DNA of 64,000 bases, taken from NCBI GenBank assembly GCA_016350165.1, contig CP066225.1, positions 868,001 to 932,000 of the forward strand, given 5' to 3'. Below are positions 1 to 9,210 of this stretch, piece after piece. Numbering within the stretch: the stretch's first letter is position 1; the number at the start of each line of letters is the position of its first letter. The DNA comes from Planctomycetota bacterium (GTDB lineage Bacteria; Planctomycetota; Phycisphaerae; Phycisphaerales; Phycisphaeraceae). Position numbers and translations under genes: made by a program. A model generated the notes under the pieces. It did not search any database and was not told the origin of the DNA. It worked only from the letters and a program-made list of their open reading frames with translations.

Positions 1-2
1 TC

Positions 3-479
3 GTAACAGGTGGCCTCTTTGCACACGACATCGCAGGCAACTTCAGCACAGGCTCACCATATATCCAGGATGTCTACAACCAGAAAAAAACTTTCAAAGC
101 TTTCCAAGCAAAAACAGGTAAAAAATATCCTTGGGATATCTTCGGTTACCACTTCTATATCAGCCAAGGCACAAAGCTTGATCCTGCTTATCTCAACCGT
201 TACTTCGACGACATCATAAAAACCGTCAGAGCCAACGGCGACAAAAGCAACATGCTCATCACTGAATTCGGTTGGCCAACCATCTCACTCGATGAAGAAG
301 GTCAAGCAGAAAACCTCGCAATCACATACGACGTCATGGAATCACGCGATGATGTTGCCGGTTCATACTGGTACCAGTGGCTTGATGAACCTGAAGAACG
401 CCGTGGCCTCATTTACGACAATGTCAAGAATCCTAAAAAAGCTTACATCGAATTCCAAAAGCGATGTAACCAGAAATAA
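3..479 (+). CDS. Secreted clan-A-like glycoside hydrolase, C-terminal part (partial)
   Basis: Frame 3 is open from the left edge to a TAA at 477-479, giving the last 158 residues of a protein whose start lies outside the window. It aligns along its whole length with the next two genes, sharing GLFAHDI, PWDIFGYHFYIS, LITEFGW and YWYQW. The Glu in ITEFGW is the expected catalytic nucleophile of a TIM-barrel clan GH-A enzyme; the acid/base Glu would lie upstream of the window. The substrate is unknown. It is the first of three tandem paralogues and ends before a strong terminator. The family assignment rests on motif and fold pattern; the exact GH family is not determined. Confidence 0.8.
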   Translation, partial: VTGGLFAHDIAGNFSTGSPYIQDVYNQKKTFKAFQAKTGKKYPWDIFGYHFYISQGTKLDPAYLNRYFDDIIKTVRANGDKSNMLITEFGWPTISLDEEGQAENLAITYDVMESRDDVAGSYWYQWLDEPEERRGLIYDNVKNPKKAYIEFQKRCNQK

Positions 480-520
480 TAAACGCTAATACAGCGACAA
501 GCTGTCAAGTCATACAGGCT

Positions 521-556
521 CGGGGACTATCTCACGATAGTCCCCGTACCTCTTTT
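521..556 (+). terminator. Rho-independent terminator
   Basis: A perfect 11-bp inverted repeat (CGGGGACTATC at 521-531 and GATAGTCCCCG at 536-546) with a 4-nt loop is followed by TACCTCTTTT. It lies 41 bases after the stop of the partial glycosidase gene and separates it from its paralogue. Confidence 0.85.
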
Positions 557-650
557 AAAAACCTTCATATACAGTAAAATCTAAACACTCATAAAAAACC
601 AAATACCGACTTTCGCCTGTTACACGCCTAACTTTACGTGAGAGAACCAA

Positions 651-1784
651 ATGTTTAACACGCTATCCACCAAAGCTCACATAATATCTCTCTTCACGTT
701 CTTCTCCCTTCTCCTCTCATCAGCTTCCTACGCACAAAACCTCTACTACGATGTCTCACCATCCCACTACTACGGCATCAACGCTGGTGCTCCCATATGG
801 GACGGCAACGTCATCCTCACCAAACAAACTATCCGCCAAATCGCAGCCACCGGCACAAAAGCCATCCGTCTAAACTTTCGCATCGACGGCAACGAAGAAT
901 GGGATCGCAAGCTGCTTCACCAATACAGAGCCATCGTTAACGAACTCATCAAAGCCGACATTCAAATCCTCGGCGTTCTCTGCAATGATGTCCTCCCACA
1001 AAGCCAGGATCAATGGAACGACACAACCAACGGTCCTTCCAATCAGTATGTAAAAGACTTCGCACAAACAGCAACCGCAATCATTACTTATTTCCCAAGC
1101 ATTAAACGATGGGAAGTTTGGAACGAACCTGATTCATGGACAAATCCCGAATACAAAAAAGATCCACGCGAAGCTGGCGGAACATACATACTCCCCGAAG
1201 TACTTGCGCATCTTCTCATGGAAACACGCATCTCACTCATGGATTCGAAGCACGGCAATTGGTTCAAGTATAAAAACATCCAGCTCGTTCTCGGCGGACT
1301 CTTCGCTCACGACATCGAAGGACAACACCAACCATCCGTCAATTATCTCAGAGAACTCTATAACCAAAAATCAATCTGGGATTCATGCATCAACGAAACC
1401 GGCAAATACTTCCCATGGGATATCATCGGTTACCACTTCTACATCAACCAAGGCACCGACCTCGACACCGGCAAGCTTGCACTCTACATTGATGAAATCG
1501 CCCATGCAGCATGGGAAAACAAAGACTCAAGCAAAATACTCATTACCGAATTCGGATGGGCTTCAAACTATATCTCCGAATCACAAATGAAGAACAACAT
1601 GACTGCTGCTTATAAAGTCTTAAGAGCAAAACCTGACGTCATCGGAACATACTGGTATCAATGGCACGACGAACCGGATCAGAAACGTGGACTCATCACA
1701 ACCGATGTTCGCCACGCCAAAGAAATCCTCAAAGAATTTCGCCGTCATTGCAACTTACCTTACAATCCAACTACCGAAAAATAA
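651..1784 (+). CDS. Secreted clan-A-like glycoside hydrolase (paralogue 2)
   Basis: This 377-residue protein has a signal peptide at residues 1-28 (hydrophobic core, cleavage after SYA) and a TIM-barrel glycosidase-like domain. WEVWNEPD (Glu159) fits the acid/base and ITEFGW (Glu300) the nucleophile of clan GH-A enzymes (GH5/GH39-like). It is probably periplasmic or exported and acts on a polysaccharide of unknown identity. It is the middle of three tandem paralogues; the next starts 47 bases after its stop. The start is the first ATG, with a weak GAGAG upstream. The exact GH family is unresolved. Confidence 0.8.
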   Translation: MFNTLSTKAHIISLFTFFSLLLSSASYAQNLYYDVSPSHYYGINAGAPIWDGNVILTKQTIRQIAATGTKAIRLNFRIDGNEEWDRKLLHQYRAIVNELIKADIQILGVLCNDVLPQSQDQWNDTTNGPSNQYVKDFAQTATAIITYFPSIKRWEVWNEPDSWTNPEYKKDPREAGGTYILPEVLAHLLMETRISLMDSKHGNWFKYKNIQLVLGGLFAHDIEGQHQPSVNYLRELYNQKSIWDSCINETGKYFPWDIIGYHFYINQGTDLDTGKLALYIDEIAHAAWENKDSSKILITEFGWASNYISESQMKNNMTAAYKVLRAKPDVIGTYWYQWHDEPDQKRGLITTDVRHAKEILKEFRRHCNLPYNPTTEK

Positions 1785-1831
1785 CGATGCTTACATGCTC
1801 GTCTTTATTTCATCCTACCGGAGCATCTAAC

Positions 1832-2932
1832 ATGAAATTACGAAGCGTATACCCTTCATTACTAACGTTGCTTATCTGCACGTTACTCGTGACCTCCTCT
1901 GCATTCGCACAAAACAAAAATAGCATCGACCCCGCCAAATTTCATGGCATCAACGCCGGGGCTCCAATCTGGGACGGTGAAATCGAACTCACACCCAGAA
2001 AAATCAGACAAATCGCCGCAACAGGCACACGCGCCATCCGCTTCAATTTCAGACACGATGGCGTCAAAAAGTGGACACCTGAACTTCTCGATCGTTACGA
2101 AGAAGTCATCGACCTTCTACTTGAATACGACTTCGAAATCCTTGGCCTTCTATGCAACGACTGCACACATGGCTGGTTCCATCAATGGAATGACACCTCC
2201 GAAGGCCTCTACAATCAATACACACAAGACTTCGTACACAACGCACAAGTCATCGTGTCTCGCTTCCACACCAAAATTAAAACATGGGAAATTTGGAACG
2301 AGCCCGATGCAATCAACCCCCAAAACAAAGGCGGCACATACATTCCACCAGCCGTCTTCGCCCGTATGCTTCTCGAAACACGTATCGCTATCGTCGAAGC
2401 ACTTCCACAGTATATGGACAGTGATGAACTCAAGATCGTAGTCGGTGGCTTCTTCGCTCATGACATTGATGGCCGTACTCACACCTCCGCTGGCTACCTC
2501 CGTGAACTCTACGAACAAAAAGATGTTTGGGAAATGTGTCTCAACGAACTAGGCCGCCAATACCCATGGGACATCCTCGGCTACCACTTCTACATCGATC
2601 AATACACAAATCTTAATGCCAAGAAACTCAACTTCTTCATCGACGACTTTGTAGCAGTCCGTGACGAATACGACGACGAGAACAGCAAACTACTCATCAC
2701 CGAATTCGGTTGGCACACCGTCAACAAAACTCAAGAACTCCAACGTGACAATGCCGCTCTTTGTTACGACATCCTCGCTGCACGTGAAGAAGTCATTGGC
2801 ACATACTGGTACCAATGGGTAGACGAAATCGTCGAGAAGCGTGGCATGGTCTTCGATGACGCAAGAAACCCCAAAGAACTCCTCAAAGAGTTCCGCAAAC
2901 GCTGCCAACAAACAATCAAAAACAAAAAATAG
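1832..2932 (+). CDS. Secreted clan-A-like glycoside hydrolase (paralogue 3)
   Basis: This 366-residue protein has a signal peptide (residues 1-27, ending SAFA) followed by the same domain as the two preceding genes. TWEIWNEPD places the acid/base at Glu147 and LITEFGW the nucleophile at Glu281; NAGAPIWDG and YWYQW are shared with its neighbours. The open frame extends to 1661, but ATG 1832 is chosen because a GGAG lies 8 bases upstream and a signal peptide follows at once. It is probably cotranscribed with the previous gene, since no terminator separates them. The substrate is unknown. Confidence 0.82.
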   Translation: MKLRSVYPSLLTLLICTLLVTSSAFAQNKNSIDPAKFHGINAGAPIWDGEIELTPRKIRQIAATGTRAIRFNFRHDGVKKWTPELLDRYEEVIDLLLEYDFEILGLLCNDCTHGWFHQWNDTSEGLYNQYTQDFVHNAQVIVSRFHTKIKTWEIWNEPDAINPQNKGGTYIPPAVFARMLLETRIAIVEALPQYMDSDELKIVVGGFFAHDIDGRTHTSAGYLRELYEQKDVWEMCLNELGRQYPWDILGYHFYIDQYTNLNAKKLNFFIDDFVAVRDEYDDENSKLLITEFGWHTVNKTQELQRDNAALCYDILAAREEVIGTYWYQWVDEIVEKRGMVFDDARNPKELLKEFRKRCQQTIKNKK

Positions 2933-2951
2933 AAAATCCACCACACCATAT

Positions 2952-3000
2952 AACACCATCAGCCGATCACCCTCCTGATCTTCTGATGGTGTTTTTCTTT
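2952..3000 (+). terminator. Rho-independent terminator after the glycosidase array
   Basis: AACACCATCAG (2952-2962) pairs with CTGATGGTGTT (2983-2993), and the stem is followed by TTTCTTT. It closes the three-gene glycosidase array. Confidence 0.85.
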
Positions 3001-3149
3001 ACCCATTCATTCCTCACCATACATCCCCCTCCCCTACCCCTAACCCCACTTCACTATTGCCTTTATACATAGAACCCGAAATAATCTATACTTACACACG
3101 TATCAGATTGCATTCCAACCCCACAGCCCCCTGCCCCAAAGGCAACAAC

Positions 3150-3788
3150 GTGAAATTGAAAATCACCAAAACCAGAATCATTGTCTGCTCAATCATCGCA
3201 ACGCTCGCCATTCTCGGCTCCGCTTACGGCGTCCTCTCACTCCTCGACTCCGCCGACACCATCAGCATCAAAGCAATACCCTCAGACGCAAAGTCTGCCC
3301 AACTCGTCAACACCGAAGCTCAAGGCCTTCGTTACGAAATCCAAAACTACGATGGCACCACCGAATTGCTCACACCCGATCAATACGCTTCTGAAATCTA
3401 TTCAGAACACTCGTCTCGCACTCTCGGCAAACAAATCTTCGTCACCATCTTCAATATCACCAACACCGACAAATTCGGATGGGTCGCCCTCGGCCTCCTC
3501 GGACAAATCGTCTTCGCTGGCCGCATGATCGTCCAAATCATCGCTTCAGAAAAGAAACGCCAATCAGTCGTACCAGTCGCATTCTGGTGGATGGCTCTAA
3601 CTGGCGCTTCGATGCTCATGCTCTACTTCGTATGGCGCAAAGATGTCGTCGGCATCATCGGTCAATCAACCGGTTGGCTCATCTACACACGCAACCTTTA
3701 CTTCATCTACCTCAAGCCCAAAGATCACGATACTTACGAAGACACCCAGGAAGGCAACCTCGCCACCGAATCCCCCTCCGACAGCTAA
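3150..3788 (+). CDS. Membrane protein with lipid A synthase N-terminal (LAB_N) domain
   Basis: About 212 residues. There is one N-terminal membrane segment (IIVCSIIATLAILGSAYGVL), an extracytoplasmic stretch, then a LAB_N-type domain of three short membrane helices. Typical family residues are visible: FGWVALGLLGQIVFAGRMIV, SVVPVAFWWMAL and GWLIYTRNLYFI. This domain is known fused to lipid-A-disaccharide synthase or alone in small membrane proteins; its precise role is poorly defined. The frame is open from a TTG at 3057, but GTG 3150 directly precedes a basic residue cluster and the membrane helix. It converges with the TPR gene, with only two bases between the stops. Confidence 0.75.
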   Translation: MKLKITKTRIIVCSIIATLAILGSAYGVLSLLDSADTISIKAIPSDAKSAQLVNTEAQGLRYEIQNYDGTTELLTPDQYASEIYSEHSSRTLGKQIFVTIFNITNTDKFGWVALGLLGQIVFAGRMIVQIIASEKKRQSVVPVAFWWMALTGASMLMLYFVWRKDVVGIIGQSTGWLIYTRNLYFIYLKPKDHDTYEDTQEGNLATESPSDS

Positions 3789-3790
3789 TC

Positions 3791-5395
3791 TCAATCTTCC
3801 TTATCCCATAATTCCAATCGCTGCGACACAGCGATTGCTTTCCCATACTCGCCCAACTGCTCATAACTATCGTGCAAAAATTCCAAACACCCGCGCAACA
3901 CATCCCGTCTCACTTCTTTCTGTGCTTCAATAATCTCAACAGCTTCCTCCAACACCTTCACCGCCTTACCATGCTCCCCACGCTCACTATATAAAGATCC
4001 AATATTGTTCAGCGCAGCAGCATACCCATCCGGATCATCAACATTCTTCTCAAATAGCTTAATCGCATCCAATATAAACTTTTCCCCCTTGTCATCCTCA
4101 TCCATATACCGAAGCGTATCACCTGCCGCCAAATACAACCGTGCCACATCAATACTCTCAACATCACCTCCCGTCTCATGATTCTTGATCGCGGAATTGT
4201 AATAGATCATCGCCTTCTGATACCGCTGCAGCTTAAAGTAAAATTCACCCAACCACTCAAATATCTCACCGCGTTCCTGAGCCCCCTCATCATAAAATTT
4301 CTGACACGCATCCAATCCACGTATCAATAACAACTCCGCTCTCGCATCATCACCTCGCGTCCCCCAAAACTCCGAATACTCCTTGAGTAAAAGCATGTAT
4401 TCATAACAATTCTCTTCAATACAAACTTCAGATAACGCCATTGCCTGCTCAAAGCAGCTCTCCGCCGCGTCGTAATTCTCAATCTTCGAGTAACTATACG
4501 CCAGCTGTTTCAGCGTAATCATCTTTCTCAAATCGTAGCCATCCCCCTCTTTGCCCAATATTCGCAGTACATCAATGTACAGACCTATCGCATCATTATT
4601 TCGCTCTAACATCAAATAGATATGCGCAAGGTTATACAACGCAACCGCATCCATCTGATTATCAGTCTTTTGTATCAACACCACATTTTCAAGAATCTCT
4701 TTCGCGTTGTCATACTGCCCAAGCGACATATATAACTCCGCTAGATTATTCCGAGTCGTTGCTAACTCCAAATCATTCTCATCACAGCACTTCTCTTTAA
4801 TCGCAATCGATCTCAAGTAATACGCTTCACACCCATCAAGCTCTTGCGTTTGATAATACACATCATTCAGCACATCAATTGTCACTGCAATATCGTAATC
4901 ATCTTCATCCAACACCATTTCTCTAATCTTCAAAGCATGCTTTAAATAAAGCTCAGATTTTTCATAATTCTCCATCGACAAAAACAAACACCCCATATTG
5001 TGAATTACACCAGCATACTCAGCAGACATCTCACCAAATATTTGTTTAAAAGCGATCTCAGCAACCTGATAAGCTTCCTCCGCATCTGTATACTTTTCCA
5101 AACACTTCGCGATAAGCCCAAAGTTATTGTAAACCTCTCCCCATCCCTGCGTAATCTCATTCTCATCAACTGCTTCATACCAATCTAGGCACTGCTCATA
5201 TAACTCATAAGCATTCTGATATGCTTCAATCTCTTGAAACTGATATGCCAAATTCAACTTGCATGCAATCACCGCATCATCACCCCCGCTCTCACCCGCA
5301 ACATCTAACGCCTGATTAGCCACCTCAATCGCCCGTTCATATTCTCCTCGCTGACACAACTCGCCAACCTGATCCAATAATACTTCCCAGTTCAT
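3791..5395 (-). CDS. TPR-repeat protein
   Basis: This 534-residue protein consists almost entirely of tetratricopeptide-like helical pairs (repeated patterns such as AIEVANQALDVAGE, AAALNNIGSLYSERGEHGKA). It resembles the kinesin-light-chain/TPR_12 type with about 40-residue spacing. No signal peptide or catalytic domain is seen, so it is probably a cytoplasmic protein-interaction scaffold. The frame continues upstream to 5452, but ATG 5395 has a GGGAG 7 bases before it and begins MNWEVLLDQ. It is acidic. Its partner is unknown; its orientation is divergent from the thiamine gene. Confidence 0.8.
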   Translation of the reverse strand: MNWEVLLDQVGELCQRGEYERAIEVANQALDVAGESGGDDAVIACKLNLAYQFQEIEAYQNAYELYEQCLDWYEAVDENEITQGWGEVYNNFGLIAKCLEKYTDAEEAYQVAEIAFKQIFGEMSAEYAGVIHNMGCLFLSMENYEKSELYLKHALKIREMVLDEDDYDIAVTIDVLNDVYYQTQELDGCEAYYLRSIAIKEKCCDENDLELATTRNNLAELYMSLGQYDNAKEILENVVLIQKTDNQMDAVALYNLAHIYLMLERNNDAIGLYIDVLRILGKEGDGYDLRKMITLKQLAYSYSKIENYDAAESCFEQAMALSEVCIEENCYEYMLLLKEYSEFWGTRGDDARAELLLIRGLDACQKFYDEGAQERGEIFEWLGEFYFKLQRYQKAMIYYNSAIKNHETGGDVESIDVARLYLAAGDTLRYMDEDDKGEKFILDAIKLFEKNVDDPDGYAAALNNIGSLYSERGEHGKAVKVLEEAVEIIEAQKEVRRDVLRGCLEFLHDSYEQLGEYGKAIAVSQRLELWDKED

Positions 5396-5607
5396 TTCGT
5401 CACTCCCGAACTTCCTGATCCTCATATAATGCAATCTGATTAAACACCACATTATACCCGCAATCCCATTTCAAAAAGCACCGTCACAAAAAACCATCCA
5501 TCTAATCAACCGCTGCACACACTGCTATCTAACCATGAGTTATAAACACCCCTCACATATTCTGTAACCATGTTTCTCAAGCACCGCCTCCAAGCTAGAA
5601 TATCAGC

Positions 5608-6675
5608 ATGAATCAGGTTAAGAGAATATTGGATGCGAATGCGAATCGGACACGTGAAGCGATGCGGGTCATGGAAGAAACCGCCCGTTTTTTGCTGGAC
5701 GATCAGGCATTGTGCTCGCAGATCAAATCACTGCGGCATGACTTCGCAGCTGCGATTTCACAAATTTCAGGGCTCGAAGCAAACCGTGACACAGAAGGTG
5801 ATGTTGGCACAAGTGTTTGTACAGCAAGGGAATACGTTCGCTCCAATGTTCGAGAAGTGGTCATCGCAGCAGGAAAACGACTCAGCGAAGCACTGCGTGC
5901 AATCGAAGAGTACTGCAAGGTTTTGGGCGAGGAAGCGAAAGATGTGGTCGGGCAAATTGAACAACTGCGATACCGTGGCTACACCATTGAAAAACAGTTA
6001 ATTCTTTTACTGGCAAGTAGTTGTGAGGCTAAGTGGAAGATATGTCTGCTGCTAACCCAGTCAATGTGCGAGCATCACTCATGGGACGTAATACTCAAAG
6101 AAGCGATCGCGGGCGGTGTTGATTGTGTTCAAATTCGTGAAAAACCATGTTTAGATGGTTTATACGGACGCCCATTAATCGAGTATTCAAAAGAAGTTGT
6201 GAAAATCTGCCATGCGAACAACGTGTCTGTGATCGTGAACGATCGTGCGGATGCAGCGATGATCGCTGGCGCAGACGGCGTCCACGTGGGTCAACAAGAC
6301 GCACGCTGCCATGACATACGTAAACTCTTTGGTGGACAACTGATGATCGGGGTGAGCACGAGCTGCATTGAAGAGGCGGAAGAGGCTTTTGAGATGGGTG
6401 CGGATTATTGCGGAGTTGGGCCGATGTTCCCAACGACGACGAAGGAGAAGAAGGTCATCATGGGCCCTAAGTACTTGGAAGCTTATGGGTTGTGGGGCAA
6501 GCTGCCAGGTTTGGCGATTGGTGGGATTGAGCCGAGTGTTGAGAAGATTGAAGCACTCAAGGCGGCTGGATTGTGGGAAGGTGAAAATGGATTGGGTATT
6601 GCAGTGAGTGCAACGATTTGTCGTGCGGAAGATCCGGGTGCTGTAGCTGCGAAGCTCAGCGGCATGATCGATTAA
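5608..6675 (+). CDS. thiE: Thiamine-phosphate synthase with N-terminal ThiD2-like domain
   Basis: 355 residues. The N-terminal ~130 residues (MNQVKRILDANANRTREAMR) match the ThiD2 family, which phosphorylates HMP in place of ThiD. The C-terminal ~210 residues are a ThiE TIM barrel that joins HMP-diphosphate and thiazole phosphate. Diagnostic ThiE segments are VDCVQIREK, VIVNDRADAAMIAGADGVHV, GADYCGVGPMFPTTTK and LAIGGIE. ThiD2-ThiE fusions are known in planctomycetes and some other bacteria. The start is ATG 5608; the RBS is weak. I saw no TPP riboswitch signature upstream. Confidence 0.92.
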   Translation: MNQVKRILDANANRTREAMRVMEETARFLLDDQALCSQIKSLRHDFAAAISQISGLEANRDTEGDVGTSVCTAREYVRSNVREVVIAAGKRLSEALRAIEEYCKVLGEEAKDVVGQIEQLRYRGYTIEKQLILLLASSCEAKWKICLLLTQSMCEHHSWDVILKEAIAGGVDCVQIREKPCLDGLYGRPLIEYSKEVVKICHANNVSVIVNDRADAAMIAGADGVHVGQQDARCHDIRKLFGGQLMIGVSTSCIEEAEEAFEMGADYCGVGPMFPTTTKEKKVIMGPKYLEAYGLWGKLPGLAIGGIEPSVEKIEALKAAGLWEGENGLGIAVSATICRAEDPGAVAAKLSGMID

Positions 6676-7139
6676 TTTTTCGACATCTAAAAATAACTGT
6701 TCAAACGCGCACGAATTTTGTGCGCGTTTTACATTGGCTGCGCACAAATTATCGTTTTGAATAAACGTTTTTGTGCGCATAAAAGCGCGTTAGAGAAGCG
6801 CATTTGCGCGCATGAACCTGCTTTTTTACGTGTTTATACGTATACAAGAATTGCAAGAAATGAACAGAAACGGTTTAAAACGGCCAACGAATAGTCGGAA
6901 ATGATCAAGAAACAGCGTGTTTCTGACAGTTTCTAAATCGCAAAAACCAAAATTGGCACAAAACGTGCGCATAAAAATAAACTGATACTTTCAAAAATCT
7001 ATTTTATGACAATATTTTTCGGATGTATCAAACCTAATTTCATTGATCGTAATGCGATCAATATAAAAAGCGCAGGTTAATACACCAGACAAGCCTAATC
7101 GTCGATTAGTTAAATTGATTATTACGAAAATCTGATGAA
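6676..7139. other. Intergenic region with GTGCGC/GCGCAC cluster
   Basis: No coding gene is supported in these 464 bases. The left half carries a terminator stem and several copies of GCGCAC/GTGCGC: 6706-6712, 6720-6725, an inverted pair TGCGCACAAA (6739-6748) and TTTGTGCGCA (6770-6779), GCGCATTTGCGCGCA near 6799, and ACGTGCGCATAAAA near 6966. A 15-base perfect palindrome CTAATCGTCGATTAG lies at 7095-7109, just past the 3' end of the leftward lipoprotein gene. A similar GTGCGC cluster occurs at 53.9-54.25 kb. Confidence 0.6.
6703..6733 (+). terminator. Hairpin terminator after thiE
   Basis: AAACGCGCAC (6703-6712) pairs perfectly with GTGCGCGTTT (6720-6729) around a 7-base loop, followed by TTAC. 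The T tract is short, so termination strength is uncertain. The stem is also a member of the GTGCGC cluster. Confidence 0.6.
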
Positions 7140-8225
7140 TTAATTTTCATTTTTGTTAACGCTAAGTATGGATGGTTCTGTAACAATGCGGTGATAAAAT
7201 TCATTGCCTTGCATGTCGCGTGTGACGATATCAACACCGGTTGCGTAATACCATAAACCGGAATCGTCATAACCGATGGTCCCGACTTCACTTGCTTCAT
7301 CATATTTGTCATCAACAAAAATACACTTAGCACTAAAATCACCAATGATATATTCTTCTCCAGGTTTCAGCATGATATCTTTTTCGAACCCAAAAGTATC
7401 AAAGATATGTACAGCATAACCTTCTCCGCGGTGCGTTTGTACTGCACGCTCAGCGAACCGACTGATGTATGTGCGAAGATTTAGGCCGTAGTTTAAAAAC
7501 TGTTCCGGTATCACGATGGGTTGTGAGGTGATATTTTTAACTGAAAGCGTAAAAACGGGACTATCATCAATTGTCGAATTTGTTGTAAATTTAAATGGTT
7601 TTTGTGTTATTAGAAGTGTTGGCGGAGTTTGCGTGTGCGTGCACATGTGCAAGCCGCATTGAGGGCAGATGTCACGAGTATCATTCTTGATTGAAATGTG
7701 TGATTGGTTAGAAACGAGAAAATACTCAGTAGAGTTATTTGCATTGCTTTGTACTTGAATTGTTAGTGAACTTTGAAAATACCAATGCCCATTGGTCATT
7801 TCTCGAAATGCGACATTTAATGAATCGCTCCACCAATCTGTATGGCCAAGAAAAAATTTATCATTCGGTTGAAGGACTTGATCCTGCTCAATTGTCTCTG
7901 CAAATTGCGTGACATAAACTCTATTGCTTCTTATGTAAAAATCCAGGTCATCTTTATCTTTTGCGTATAGAATTTTTATTTGCTGACCTGATTTTAATGT
8001 TTGAGGAATAATGGTTATTGGTTCTGTTGATGTGTTTATTAGCCACAAACGGTGTGCAGTCTTTGTTGGAAAATCTTTGCTGTCTGTAGGTCGACATTCT
8101 TGAATAAGTTGTAAAGGTGGGGGAGTTTCCGAAGTAGGTTGTAGCGTTGGCTTTTCTTTAGCAATTACACAACCTGAAAGTATCATGAATATGAAAAGAA
8201 GTGATACGATGCGTATTGTGTGCAT
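7140..8225 (-). CDS. Hypothetical lipoprotein
   Basis: This 361-residue protein of unknown function begins with a lipoprotein signal peptide: basic start, hydrophobic core and lipobox LSGC, placing the lipidated Cys near residue 19. A Pro/Thr-rich stretch follows. Two similar beta-rich halves (residues ~35-170 and ~195-360) share phrases such as WLINTSTEPITI and LSVKNITSQPIVI, suggesting a duplicated Ig-like fold. A CPQCGLHMC motif between the halves could bind metal or form disulfides. ATG 8225 is chosen over the upstream frame because GGGG lies before it and the signal peptide starts there. Confidence 0.65.
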   Translation of the reverse strand: MHTIRIVSLLFIFMILSGCVIAKEKPTLQPTSETPPPLQLIQECRPTDSKDFPTKTAHRLWLINTSTEPITIIPQTLKSGQQIKILYAKDKDDLDFYIRSNRVYVTQFAETIEQDQVLQPNDKFFLGHTDWWSDSLNVAFREMTNGHWYFQSSLTIQVQSNANNSTEYFLVSNQSHISIKNDTRDICPQCGLHMCTHTQTPPTLLITQKPFKFTTNSTIDDSPVFTLSVKNITSQPIVIPEQFLNYGLNLRTYISRFAERAVQTHRGEGYAVHIFDTFGFEKDIMLKPGEEYIIGDFSAKCIFVDDKYDEASEVGTIGYDDSGLWYYATGVDIVTRDMQGNEFYHRIVTEPSILSVNKNEN

Positions 8226-8434
8226 TATTAAACCCCGGTAATTGATCATTCAGAACTAAATGAGCATGTTGTACGTTGCTACAAGATAACAAAAAAACTG
8301 ATGATTAACAGATATCCTTGAGAGATGGGTTTGTTAATTCTTGCGGGAAATAAGTAGTCTTGTAGAATGTGCAGATAGCAGTGATTTACTGTGGTTCATA
8401 TTCCGAGATTTCATATTTCAAGGGGGCATTGATA

Positions 8435-9133
8435 ATGCTCAATTTTTTCAGCCGCACGACTGGCGTATTTGTTTGTTGTTTGATGATGGTTGGATGTACT
8501 TTGCCGAAAGGGAACTATCACTTTACACAAACGGAAACTCTTGAGCCTGTAGTGATGAAAAATACGCAGGTTAAAGTTGGTGAAGAGATGCTGAAGGTTG
8601 GTTACATGATCGAGTATGATGCGATCTATCTGGAGCGTGAAGCGGTTGTGAGATCAGGGCAGACATGGGGGTATAAATTTTCACCGGGGTATTATGTAAA
8701 GACTGGTGAGGATAAACGTTACTCGTATTATGAGCCTGCGAAAGGAAAGCGTGCTGGTAATATCAAGGTGAGTAAATCAACGATTCCTTTCTGGGCCATG
8801 CAGGTCGATAAACAAGAACACACGCTTTATGGCGTGTCCGTGTTTACCGTGAAAGAACAGGCAAAAGATGCGAAGTTCAGGTTTTGTAAGTTGAAGGGTG
8901 AAAATGAAGATGTGTATATGCAGACTTTGACTTATATGGGTTTAGAAGAAGATGTGCTAACGCTTGTTTACAATGTCTATGAAGGTAATTTGGTAAAACC
9001 TACACATATGGATGTTTTGAAAGTCGAGATGTCTGAATATACTATTGTGGAACATGAAGGCGCGAAACTACGTATTATTGCGGCGTCGGATGAACATATT
9101 GAATATGAAGTATTGAGTTATTTTTCAGAGTAA
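8435..9133 (+). CDS. Hypothetical lipoprotein
   Basis: This 232-residue protein has a lipoprotein signal peptide (FVCCLMMVGC, lipidated Cys near residue 20). The rest is a soluble, mixed-charge domain that I do not recognise. ATG 8435 is supported by AGGGGG about 8 bases upstream; the longer frame from 8369 lacks a signal peptide at its start. The beta-barrel gene follows 77 bases after the stop, so the two may be cotranscribed envelope proteins. Confidence 0.65.
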   Translation: MLNFFSRTTGVFVCCLMMVGCTLPKGNYHFTQTETLEPVVMKNTQVKVGEEMLKVGYMIEYDAIYLEREAVVRSGQTWGYKFSPGYYVKTGEDKRYSYYEPAKGKRAGNIKVSKSTIPFWAMQVDKQEHTLYGVSVFTVKEQAKDAKFRFCKLKGENEDVYMQTLTYMGLEEDVLTLVYNVYEGNLVKPTHMDVLKVEMSEYTIVEHEGAKLRIIAASDEHIEYEVLSYFSE

Positions 9134-9210
9134 AATCTTTATCTGTAAAGTTGTGTTTGTTTGAATCTTTAATAAGCGAATCGTTATTTGTACATCATAG
9201 TGAGCTAATC

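Noticed and set aside
5396-5607. Possible TPP riboswitch before the thiamine gene
   Set aside because: The expected CTGAGA and ACCTGATC elements are absent.
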